DNA of 64,000 bases from the NCBI RefSeq assembly GCF_030867145.1, contig NC_134434.1:2976001-3040000 (forward strand). Reading direction: 5' to 3'. Source of the DNA: Opisthocomus hoazin. Lineage: Eukaryota > Chordata > Aves > Opisthocomiformes > Opisthocomidae. Positions 28,809 to 40,800 of the stretch are shown here, piece by piece. Position 1 is the first letter of the stretch, and each line of letters starts with the position of its first letter. The notes under the pieces were generated by a model that ran no database searches, was not told the origin of the DNA, and saw only the letters and a program-made list of their open reading frames with translations. The translations under genes were made by a program, and so were the position numbers.

Positions 28809-31800
28809 GTGAGGGCAGGGAGGGGACCGGGGAAGGCAGTGGGCCGAGGGGGGCCGCCACCTTCCCCTTCCGTGAGAGCAAGGCCGCGCTCGTTGCCGCC
28901 TGGCCTTTCCTTATGGTTTTCCTTTTCCCTTCCTCTTTAGGAGAGAAAGGAGGCCTGGTCTCGGTCGCGTACGGAGACGACGACTTCACGCTCCTGGAAG
29001 GGGACGAGGACGGGTATGAAGAAGAGGATGACGAGAACAGCAGGCAGTCAGTAAGTATCTCTCTGCGCCGAGAGCTTGCCCTGATCCCTCTCGCGTGTTG
29101 CAGAGGCTTTTCTCTCTCCAAAGGAAACCCCCGAGTGGCAACCCGTGATGGAACCTGGAATATCTGACTCCTGGAGTGGGTTTCAGCACTTCCCAAGCAC
29201 GTCTTTTCACTTTCTTTTCAAGTAGAAAGCATCTGCCTTGAAACCCATCAGCAGCTTGGCGCAGCTCGTGTTGCTTGTTACTGTGTTGATGCCATTTGAG
29301 TCTTTTGTGGGAAAAAGGCTGGTACAAATTAACAGCCATGCTAAATGAAAATTATTCTTTAAGTGTAGTTGACATATATGAGAACCTTGTAAGAGGAACA
29401 CGCTGTTGCATGGTCAGCTTGAGGATTGAAAAGAATAAGGTTCTGTAACGTCTTAAATTATTATTTTGTGTATAACTCAATCCACTTACTACATCAGGTT
29501 ACCTTGATGTAGCAGTGTCCTGTCTAGACATGAGTCCCTTTTGTTTGTCATGGGCGCATGGCATGTGATCCAGTTCTTTTGTCTATCGCAGAGCCAAAAA
29601 AAAGTAGGGCTGTGTTACTGTTATCTTTCCTCATTGATATCTAGTTTGTGTGCATTAGACCAGTGTCTTATGAGACACTCGCTGTTTCTGCCATCTGGTT
29701 TTCCAGTAGCAGACAAGAAATCTGTCAGTCTCCTGTTCTTGCTTTTGTTCTGCTGCAAACTGGAGAAGGTGCAAGCAACAGCATTCAGGGTCTGCTCTTG
29801 GCATCTGGCTTAGCAAAGCAGTGAAGCTTTTTTACTGCTTTAGTAATTCTTCTTTTTATATTCAAAACTTCTAGACCTCCCCTTCAGTGAGATCCCTGTA
29901 GCTTAAAGGAAGTGGTAGGTGTGATACAGATGGCTGAGATCAGCTGTGCTTAGTTAGCATTGACAAAAGGGCAGGTAAATGAAGTAGTCTTTATTGAACA
30001 CACAATTTTCAGTCCAGGTTGCAGCTGCCCATCATCTGGGAGGTACAGGTTGCTGTTCAGATAATGGTAATTGATCAAGTCAGTCTGCTGTTAGCTAGTA
30101 GGTGTTGCATATATTTGCAGTTACTGTACAGATGTGTGCAGGTTGCACAGGGTGCCTTCTGCAGTCTTACTGCAGGAGAGCAATGCTTAGCTTTTTGCAT
30201 TAAGTATTCTTTGACCAGAATCAAGAGCTTCCTTGATATTACTTGTGCTAGTAGCTTATACTGGTTAGAGGTTTATTTAGAAAGCAGTGTGAGTTGGATT
30301 CAGGTGTCCTGGGCTTTTGTCTAAACAACTCTGTGCTTATATTGTCTACCTTAACAGTGACTGAAAAGCCTCTCTCTGTCTTTTCAAAGGTAGTTCTCTG
30401 TAATGCTGCTTTGTTTGTTGATGTTGTTTCAGTGATGTTCACTGCTAGGTTCGGAGGCTTTGGGAGCCATTTCAGTTACCTGTCTATAACATGAATGATT
30501 CAACCCATTGTTGCTTTGTTGAAAATGACTTTTATCTTGATAATATAGGTGGGACTGTGGAGGGGAGAGGAATCTCATTTGTGATAAGCACCAAGTTACT
30601 TAGTACTATGGTTTGGTTTTAGTTCCAAACATACTGTTATTAAACTTTGACAGTAAAGACTGAATTATTGGCATATGTGCATGTTTCGGAAAGGTAAGCT
30701 GGAGAGTAGCTGAAATGAAGGAGTTTGATCTCTCACTTCTGTGGGATATGTGTGTTAATTCAGGCAATTAAAATTTATTGACATTATCATGTGGTAATTC
30801 TCTAGCTTGCCTTGCCAGAACTTGCTCATGTGCTCATACTCCGAGGTGGGCATTTCGTTGTAAACTCTTCCTTTCAGTTGCATGTAATCATCTCGCTGCT
30901 TCTTTGCTTTTCTTTCTGAAGCTGAAACACCAAGTTCTTATTTTGGGGCCAAAGTTGAAATTTTTGGTGAAGTTTGAGGGGAAAAACCGTTCTGCTGAGT
31001 TGTGTGAGCATGAAGAACACTTTCTGCTCCTCAAACTTGCTTTGAACCCAGAGTATGTAGTTATGTCTAGAAACACATCTGACTTGAGGGTCGCAGTGAA
31101 GTAGCTCACAGGGCAGTGGAACAGTAGGCTTGCCTACCAGCTGGGACTGAAGCTGGAGCGAGCTTCTCATGAGGTGTAGGATTTTACACAGAGCTCAGTT
31201 TAGTATTTTAAGCTCTCACAGGGCAAAAATTTGCCCCGTTCTTTGGTTTATTTCTGGGTAGAAATAAAAACTGAATGGAGTCTGTTACCTAAAACAGTGA
31301 AATTTGTCAGTTGTTCCCTTCTGTGCAAGTCCATGTCGTCTGCAAATGAGGCGACGAGCGCGCTACACAAAGAAGAAAGGTGTGGTGTCAGCTGGCATCA
31401 CTGAATCTTTGGCACTTAATGCTAGGCCAGACCCTCACCAAGCCTGCATGTTCGGCTGGATGGCAGGCCAGCGGTGTGTCCTCTGTGTGTTGCTGATGTG
31501 TGCTTGGGATTATTATAGGTCTTGCAAATGCTGCTTTTTCTGGGAGTACTGCGAAATGGGGACGAGTGCAAAAAGCCTGCCTGCCAACTGGAAGAGACAG
31601 AATTATCAACTGACAAATGCTTTTTTCCCAGTTCTGTTGCTTCTTATTGTCTAGTTCTGAGCACTCAGGAGCTGCTTGAGTTTTGCGGGGGACATCTGCT
31701 ACTGAGTGATGCTTTTGACTAAAAAAAAAAACCACCAAAAACCAAACAAACGCTTCTTGTCCTGACTGTAGGACTTGTTTTCTGGTCATGAGTGGGTGGG

Positions 31801-34800
31801 GCAAAACTACCTTCCATGGAAAGGGTCTCGGACTACTGCTGGGCTGCTGAGTGCAAGCCCTTTGCTGTAAGTGCGGTTACTTGCCAGGCCTGCTCTTTAA
31901 GTTTAATCCTGTAAATTCTTGTCTTGTAGGAAGATGACGATTCAGAGACTGAAAAACCTGAGGCTGGTGACCTAAAGGTATTTGGAAGTGTGGTATGGTG
32001 GTGGGGGGGAAGTTCAGTACAAGAGGAATAAGTCTTAACAGCATGGCTTGGTGTTCGTTTGTGATCTTCTGTAGCTAGTTTCATACTTTCCCTTTTGTAG
32101 CTGTGATGTGTTCTTTTTGACATTAGTTTTGGCTTCTGCAAAAGTTAGTTAACCAGTTAGGCTACAGGCTGAGTCATGATCAAGATTTGCATTCATGGAT
32201 TTAGTCATTTTGTGCATTAGATCTGAGGTAGGCTTTCTGATGGCATCTCACTTATTTTGCAGGCCTCTAGGAGATGTAGCATTCAGTACAGAGTTCTCTT
32301 ATGACCATTGTTAGTTGGAATACCTTCTTCATTTAGAACAGCTTAATGAATAAATGATCTTATGCTCCTAGAGGTCATGAAATGTATTAAAATCAATTCA
32401 GTTGTCTCCAGCTCTCTTTCTGTCCTTCTGAATGAAGCTGCTTTGTAAAGGTGGCATTTAAAATTTAAAAAGTGAATTAAGATCCGTAGATGATGGCTGT
32501 CATAAATAGTTGAAGTCGTCTTTATGCTGGGATTACATCTTGTTTCTGCTGAACGACAGCTGTTTAACAGCACGTAGAAACACACATCAGGCTGCAAGCT
32601 GGAAGACAGACAAAAGACCAAATCCATTTGAAACTTTAGAGAACTGTGCTTAAATTTCCATGCCAGGTCAATCCCCCATGCAATGTTAGCAGTCTTGTGG
32701 GATACCGAGTGAGTGACAATTGCAAGGGCCTTTAATTTACCCAGTGGCTTCCTCAAAGATGCAGTCTCTAAGCTCTGCTAAGGAAACCAGAGGACTGTGC
32801 TTCAAACTGAAATTCTTTAGAGCATTTGAAGTTGCCTAGGACAAGATGAAGGCAAATGAATGTTTTTAGCCATTCTGCTTGAATGAGTTTTATAGCAGCG
32901 CCTTCTTCCAATATCCGCAGTATTTTTGTGGGTTTATAGTGATAAACAGTTGAAAATCTTGGTAGCTGTACTGCAGCTGAAATCTCTTGCATCAGTGTGT
33001 GAAATACCATTAATGTCTTTGGCATACAGGTAGGAGGCACTTGAAAATTAAATTTATTGTCTCCTTTCCTTGTCACAAGAAAAAGAAATTACGTTTTTTT
33101 TTTTTTTGGAAGAGAGGAAAAGATAATGTCTCACTTTTGTCCTTTTTCTACTTGTGAATTTTTGCCATGGTGGCTAGTAAGCGTGCTAGCAAGATGTTTC
33201 TGCAAAAACTGCTGGATTCAAATGTGTACTGTGGAAGAAGAATAGATGGGTTTTCCTTAAAAGACAAATTTGTTGTACATCACTAGGGCCCTGTTGGAAT
33301 CGTGCATTTCTGTCTCCTCTAAAATGACTCAAGGACTTCAGGGCAATGGAGAAAACCTCTGGCAAAGAGAGAAAGAACAAAATCGGGCTATAGCAGCTCT
33401 TGTCTGAGTCGTAATGCATTACAGAAATCTTACCACTAAATGGTACGGCTACTGCTTTAATATGTTGCTGATGTTTCATGTTGTCTTGTTTGAAAAGCCT
33501 CTTGATTTCAGTGAGTTCTGTGTGCTACTGTCTAGGTGCAGTTTGCCCTTCTGAAGAAAAGATACACATGGCCGTGGAGCAGTGTTTCTGCTTCAGTGGG
33601 GAAGCAAAGAAACACAATGTACTAAAAGCATTGGTATCTCGGCTACACTGTGCGGTAGGAACTCTGCAAGAACTGAAAAAGTAAATTAAAGTTCAACTTC
33701 AAAAAAAAAAAAAAAGTAATTCCTGCCATCCTAGCATGGCATGAAAGGTGAGGATTTGAAAAGAATAGCAGGGAGGCAAATCTGAACTTCAGCGGTTTCA
33801 GATTTCCATGTCATCCTTCGCAGATGTCGTCATACATAAGTGAAAAAGGGAATAGCATCCTCTGGCCTCTTGCGTTTTTTTTAATTTTAGCTAAATCGCC
33901 AGCTGGCACTTGGGGCAGAGGTAGAAGCACACCTTTGCTACATGGCATACGGCGAGGCAGCCTGGCGCTGTGCTGGTGACAGAGCAGGCACGTTGCTGTA
34001 CGGCATTCTGTGGGGCACTGGGGGAGTTGCACTAGCCATGCTGTTAAGAAATTCATTCGGGATGGGGGGAGATGGAACATGGTTGTGAAAATAGTTTCAC
34101 TTCGAGCAGTTGCAAATGTTTCCTATCCCCCTTTTCCACCAAGTGGCAGTGTTCTCCTCCTCCTTCCCCTTTGCTTTGAGCTTGCAGTATCTATGACAAC
34201 AAGTGGGTAAGAGTTGTAGTTGCTGTAAATCCAAAGTGTGGCAAAGTGAGGCACTTGGTTCTAACTTGCTAACACTTTTGGATAACTTTGTTTTGTCCCA
34301 GTGAAGTGCTGTAGTTCTTGCTCTGACAATTTCGTTGTAAGACATCATAGACCTGGAAACATATTTAAATAGGTATCGTGGGCTCTATATATATGGCTAG
34401 GGCGTTTCCAGGGTCTGAATCTGACTGTACGCAGAAGGCAAATCCTTAAAAATGCATGAATGAGGTAAAACCATTGCAATTCATTGGTTAATCGTTGTCT
34501 TTTCAAGTCCTGAATATACATTCAGCATTTTTTTAGCGTTTGCACAAATCACAGGTTTGTCCTGTGATTTGGCCTCGTTCTGCACTTGGATAGCAGCAGA
34601 CACAAAACCTCCAGAAGGTTCAGCTGGTGGCAGTTGTGGGTATAGACTCTTGTCACCACAACTGAGGAGGCTGAAAGTGGGGAATGATAGAAAAATTGCT
34701 TGATGAAGTGATGGTGGGGCGAGTGGAATTTGGAGCTTTCCTCAGATACCCCTGATGGGGAGATGTTTTTCTACCCACCCTATGGTGTTTATATTTATCT

Positions 34801-37800
34801 CAAGTTTTTGTCTTGATTCCAGGGAGTATGCTCTTGTTGACCTTCATCAATCATCTGAAAGCGTTCTTCCAGAGCAGGCTTGTGGCCCATAGGATTCTCT
34901 GTTCCTGAGCACCTGTGAACCAGTCCCAAACACTGTGTGCTTGCAGCGGAAAGGAGAATCCTCCTCTTTAAGTAGCAAAGTCAGGTACCTTGCATCTTGT
35001 AACTGCATTTTGAAGTGCTTCAGGGACTCATGGAAAATGGGAGATTCAAGTCTAGGTAAAACTAATTGCTCTTCCAAATTTCACTCTGGGAGGATGTGCT
35101 CAGGCTCAAGAGCGGGGTGTATTTGTTAGTGACCAAAATCAGTTCAGGGGTCCCTGGTTTTAAGTGAGCAGTCACCAACTGTAAACAAGCAACTGTCTTA
35201 AAAGCACTTCAGAAAAAAAGCCTTCTGCTTAGAAAGAAAAAGACATGGTCAACAGATGCTGCTGGCAAAGGCATGGTCATAAAGATGGAATCCCACAGCC
35301 TGGACAGGTTCTTTATATCTCTTCCTCAGATAATGGAGCCATGGGTACAAAACAAAGGGCATTGTGGAAACGGGTCTGAAATTTGGTGTTCTGCTGGCAT
35401 TCGTTTGGAATGACAAGGGTTAACAGTAGTGAGTGCAAGTTGCTTGGGCTCTTGCCAGCGGCTGGCTATGGTTACAGCCTTGATGCAGTAACAAGATACA
35501 AGCCTTCAGAGCTCACTAGATGGACCAGCCCTGCAGGAAGAAGGAAAATGAACCTTAGATGAAATATTGACCTTGTGCTCCAAGTCTCACCTGAGGGGTT
35601 CTGTACTTCATATTGTAGGGCTGGATGAATAACAGGTTGCAAGCCTTGACCAAGGACAGAGCCCAGCCCTCCAGCTTGGCTGACTGGAGTTTTCACAGAG
35701 GGAAATCATTAACTCTTGAGCCTTGATTGTGGTAGCAGGACTAGTCAGTGCAGGAAAGCTGATAAATCCTGCCACTCCCTTGGCAAGTGAATGCCTGACA
35801 CATTGTAAGTTTTTCAAAGCAGGTGGCTACTTTGATGTTTTTCTCTTCTGGTTTTGTTTTAAGGGTCCCCTCAGTGTCGTTGTGGCATTGTATGGACAGG
35901 CAGCCAAACTGGGGTCTAGCAGAAGGCTGTCAAATTTTCTGAGGAACACTATGTTTCCAAGTATGTCTAAGTACTACCTCTTGATAATCATCCACCCTTT
36001 ATTTTGTTTAGCTTTTATTGATCCAGCATACCTGTAAAGTAATTTTGCTGTGTTATGATGCATAGATGTGTACTAATACTTAGAGGCTTCTGATTGCAAT
36101 GGTTTTTTTATCTTGCCTGCCCATTAACCTGTTTGTTTAAATACCAAAATTATCTTGATTTAAAGGAAAATCAGCAAGTGCTAAGAACCAGTAAATGGGT
36201 GGGGGTGTGTGCGGTAATGTAATCCCTGTAATTAACTCTTTATTTTGATAAGGCATATTCATTTTTCTGAATTCAAGATACATTAATCAAGCCAGATTCT
36301 CGAAAGATGTCTGAACCTACTCAGTAATTTTCACCTGAAGTACAACTGTTTTGCGCCGAATAAGGGGAAAAAGTGTGTTTGGGAAAAGCTGTAGCAGTGA
36401 AGCACTGCTGTTCCGGTCCGGTATTCCACAGCAAGCTGTGTAAAAGGAGCTGGCATTCGTGAGCTTTAGAAAATAGTTTGAATCTTTTACTTTGGTGGTG
36501 GCAAATTATGAATGTTGCTTAGGAAATACCAGCCCTTGATGCTTTCAGTTGTTGAGAGGCAGTCTTAAAAATTCTACTTAGAGTGTGTTAAAGGTCAAAT
36601 AACTGAAGAACACGTATTAAAACTGCTGTTCCCACCCCATAACGGTGCACTCTGTGGTGGCTGAAGTCGCTCTGGATTAGTCTTCCTACGGTGGCTGGAT
36701 CTGGTAGGATATGATGCGTGTGTTATAAAAAGGCACTCCCAATGTCTCATCAGAAACAAAAAAATCTCATTACGTTCTTGGGGGGGGGGGTTCTGCCTCC
36801 CTTGTCTTTTGATGCTGTCTGGGTCTGTATTGGCCTCTGACGGGCAGAACTGGCAAATGAGCAGCTGTGTTTTAAAAATGGCCTTGTGTTATGCATGACT
36901 GTCCTGCATACCTCTTTGTAAATGCTTTCAGAGCGTGAACTGTGCAGTTTCCAGGGCTAGGGTTAAGGTTAGATCTCCAGTGTTTGGTTTCCCACTCATT
37001 CCTTTGCTTGTGAGCACAGCCTGAAGGTGCCAGGGATAAGCACTGCAGTCTCAGATTCATCTTTTTGTATATTCTAGCTTCCTTTTAATATAATTGTATA
37101 AAATGCTGTCTGTGCTCCCAACTCTACGTATTTTTCCCTCATTTTAGGTTTGGGACACTGTTTTCCAGTGCTGTGTTGAGGGAGCCAGCAAGTTTAGCAC
37201 CTAAGCAGTCAGCGTGATGTGCAGAGCGCGCTTAGTTGGAGTAGAGTTAACTCAGCTTCTAACGCTGTCCTCTACACTGTTACAGTGAGTGCTCAGGCAT
37301 GAAAAATGGGAACCAGGTATCAGCTGTTTTAAACTAAGTGGTTGACCTCAGTTGCTGCCAGAGAATATCAGCGGCGGTTAAACACTTTTGCATGCAGGGA
37401 ACAAAATAGCATTCAGCATCTTTGAATAATTTGCCCCTTACCCCACATACTTGTGTGTCTCCAGCTCTGTCTGCCTAAGAGGGAGATAGATCACAGCATT
37501 GTTGGTCTCTGAAGCTGGCTTACCTACTTCAGAGCTGCTGGCTTCAGTCCAGCTCTTGAGCTGTTTGGAAGATGAGACATGTCCACGGACATGCTTGTTC
37601 CTTCCTCCCCGCCAGGCATACATGCTGCAGCAGACTCTTCACTCCCTCCAGTACTAAATACCACAGATTATTGACACAGGTGTGGCTTGCCATTCTCCAA
37701 GGGAAGAGCCAGGGTTTTCTGTTTGTCTTTAAACTTGAAGAAAAGTCCTTTCTGGAGCTGCTTGCCCTTGCATATTTCACCTGATAAAGGTCTAAGTTCT

Positions 37801-40800
37801 TCAAGTCCAGTTCTGTTGTTGCAATTATTTCTGTCTGCTGTACTGAAATAAGCTGTTCTGAATTTGCATGTTGGTGCGTGTCAGTAAGAGTCTGAACAGT
37901 TAGCACAGATGGAGGATTGCCTCAAATACCAACAAATAGTTGAAAATAGGTTCTTCCATCTTCCTGTTCTGGTTACAGAAGGACCAAAATCTGCAACAGC
38001 TCCGTGGGATCCGTTCATGGAGAAGCACATATCCCAGTGGGGATACTTGCTTTTACACCTTGCCTCCAAACCATGAAGAAGAATTTTTAGGACTGTGTAC
38101 TAGTAAAGAAAGCTTGTGCAAGAAGTTAATTTTGTCAGCCCTCCAGAGCCTTTCCTTTGCTGCTGTCAGGCTTAAGATTTGTCACAGCCCAGCTTCACCT
38201 TCTATTTGATTCTGCATCGAAGTAGCTTGACACCTCAAGCCCTGTCACGTGGCGCTGATATTTCACCTCTGAATTCCTGTTTCGCTGTAGAAAGCAAAAA
38301 TGAGTTGAAAGCAGAGTTGATGGGCTCTGCCGAGCAAGGCACATCTCTGCAGACCATGGTGGCCTCAGGTGGAGACTGCTGGGAGCTGTGCTGCTGCTGT
38401 GCTGCCCCCGGGGTTGGGCAATCTTCCGTGCAGGCTGTTTTGCCCATTGACACCACTGTGCCCAGGTTGGTGTCTGTGCTGTGGAGGGGCTGTGCTCTGT
38501 GGTCTTGTAAAGCACCTGCACAGGGTGATCTGTGAATGTTAAGCTTGGAGGGCCCCTAGCATCAGGGGTGGAGAAGGAGAGAGGAGGCAGCCAGGGGAAG
38601 CCAGTAGCTTTGGGACCAGGGTGCTGTTGTAAGGCAGATGTTATTAACTGTACCTCCACTTGGAAAGCGAGAGTTCTGGCACACAGTTCCTTGGCTGGAA
38701 ATTACTTCTGACAAATAATCTTTGTCAAATATTGAGATAGCATATGTCAGGTGAACGGAATCAAGTTTCGAAGAAGCTATTTAAAGGCTTTTATGCTATG
38801 AATGCTTCCCTTCTAAAGCATTTTCTCACTGAAATGACTTGCCATATCTTGGTGTTTTTCGCTGGTTTTTCAATGAAATTGAAATGAAGGTGGATTTTTA
38901 GACATAATTTAGCTTAAAAAGTAAAAGGCAGCATCAGCTATTCAAGTTCTTTGTTTTGATAAGTTGCTTAAGGAATGTCTCAGGAGTTGACTCTTTCCTG
39001 ACTTGTTCTTCCTTCCCTTTGTCTGTGACAATAGTATCTCAAGATAGGTAGGTTTGTACAGACTAGACAACAGTGTCACTGAAGGTTGGATGTATCGTTT
39101 TTTTCCTATAGGTGGCTTATTGCTGAGTGTCTGTGCTTCTCTTAATATCTAGATCTGGGTCCCTACAGTTTTTTTCTTCGCTAAGTTTCTTATCCTGTGC
39201 TGGGCACTTTGCCTGGAGCTATGTATCAGAACTGGCAAACAGGATATGGCTGTAGGAAATGGGCTTGTTTCAAGCTTTCTCTTGGGATTCTCCTCTCTCA
39301 CAATAAAAGAAAAAAGAGGGGGGCGAAATAAAAGCGCTGTACTTCTGTTCCCTTGCTCTCTGTTCCCCAGACACTGAATACACTTGACATCCACTCTGCT
39401 GCCCTCAGCCTGGTACCACACCAGCATCAGGCATATCTCGTGAGCAAGAAATGGAATAGTTCTTGTCATGCACTTATTAAATGAGAAGTTTCTGGTGTTC
39501 TCTTCCCATAAGCACTTCTGCTCTTTGTAGTAAAGGAAGAACATAATCGCTAGGATGTGCCTTTAAAAAAGAAAAGAAAAAAAAAAGGAAAAAAAAAGGA
39601 AAAAAAAAAGAAAAAAGTACGCAGTTCGGCGTTGGAGAGATCTGTTCTCTTGCTGCCTGCATGTAAACACTTAACCCGCTTGCTCTGACAAAGCCATCAG
39701 TAGTATCAGCTTAGATAACTCTTGTAACAGTTTATGCTAAGTTATAGAGTTTCTTTCCATCATACTCAGCCAAATGAGGCTGTTGATATGTTAGGACTAC
39801 AAGAGATAGTCTGAATTGTAGAGAGGAGGAAAAATTGCAGGAACTTATTGCTGGCACTTGCTCAGGTGAGAGAAATCCACTGTAACAACGATTGCAGCAG
39901 CAGGTCCACTGGCTATTAGAAGGACTGCACTGAAAAATTCTCTGCATTAATATCTTCAAACTAATCCACTAGCACGACAGCAATGTGACTGGTCTATACA
40001 TTTTGTGGCTGTCAGTTTAAATTGGTGTTAAATTTCTTTATGTACAAACAGTCAGGTGAAATGGTTGGGGAAGAGAAGAAGTACTGCAATGCAAGAGCAT
40101 TCTCTCTGAAAAAAAGAGAAAATATTGTTGAGGTGTACTGTGGAAGCATCCTAGCTAGTTTTTTTAATACTAACTGGAAGTCAGTGGTAAAATGAAGCTG
40201 TAGGGCTAAGCTGGCTGCAGGTTCAGGAACGCAGTTGAGCAGTGGCAAATCTGTCATTGGTTTCTCCACTTCTTACAATTTGCATCTTATTTAAAGCAAT
40301 CAGTTTCTGGTTTTGTGTCTCTTCTGCCTCCCTGTTCAACCATTTCTTCTTGTAGTTTGACGTATACCTGCACTAACATATGCAACTGCTTCCATGAGAA
40401 ATTGATGGATGAATTTATACCTTTTGGCGACAGTTAATGCCAACTGTTGTGTTCCACGTGAGCTTTGTACTGGATTTATGGATCTAGTTTCAGGAAGGAT
40501 TTAGCAAGCATTGTTGTAAGTCAGTCCATTCTTTCCATTAAAGCTGTTTCAGGCAAGCCTTTCCAAACTTGAATTCATCAGACTCAGATTCATATTGTTT
40601 TTGCTTCCTTCCTTTAATCTCTGTTCCACACTGCCAGGATTGTGTTTGGTTGTTTTTATTTTCCATGGAACCTGAGCAGAGACTGTTTTTATGTAACTGA
40701 ATGGAAACACTCTATGACTGAAAAGATGGTCTGTATTTCACTTCAGCAAGGTGAAATCTTAAGCCAAAATGCAGCGCTCTCCCTGTGTGTGTACACACAC

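Noticed and set aside
36954..36973. Telomere-like piece (CTAGGGTTAAGGTTAG)
   Set aside because: Only two to three degenerate units. Too short to call an interstitial telomeric repeat.
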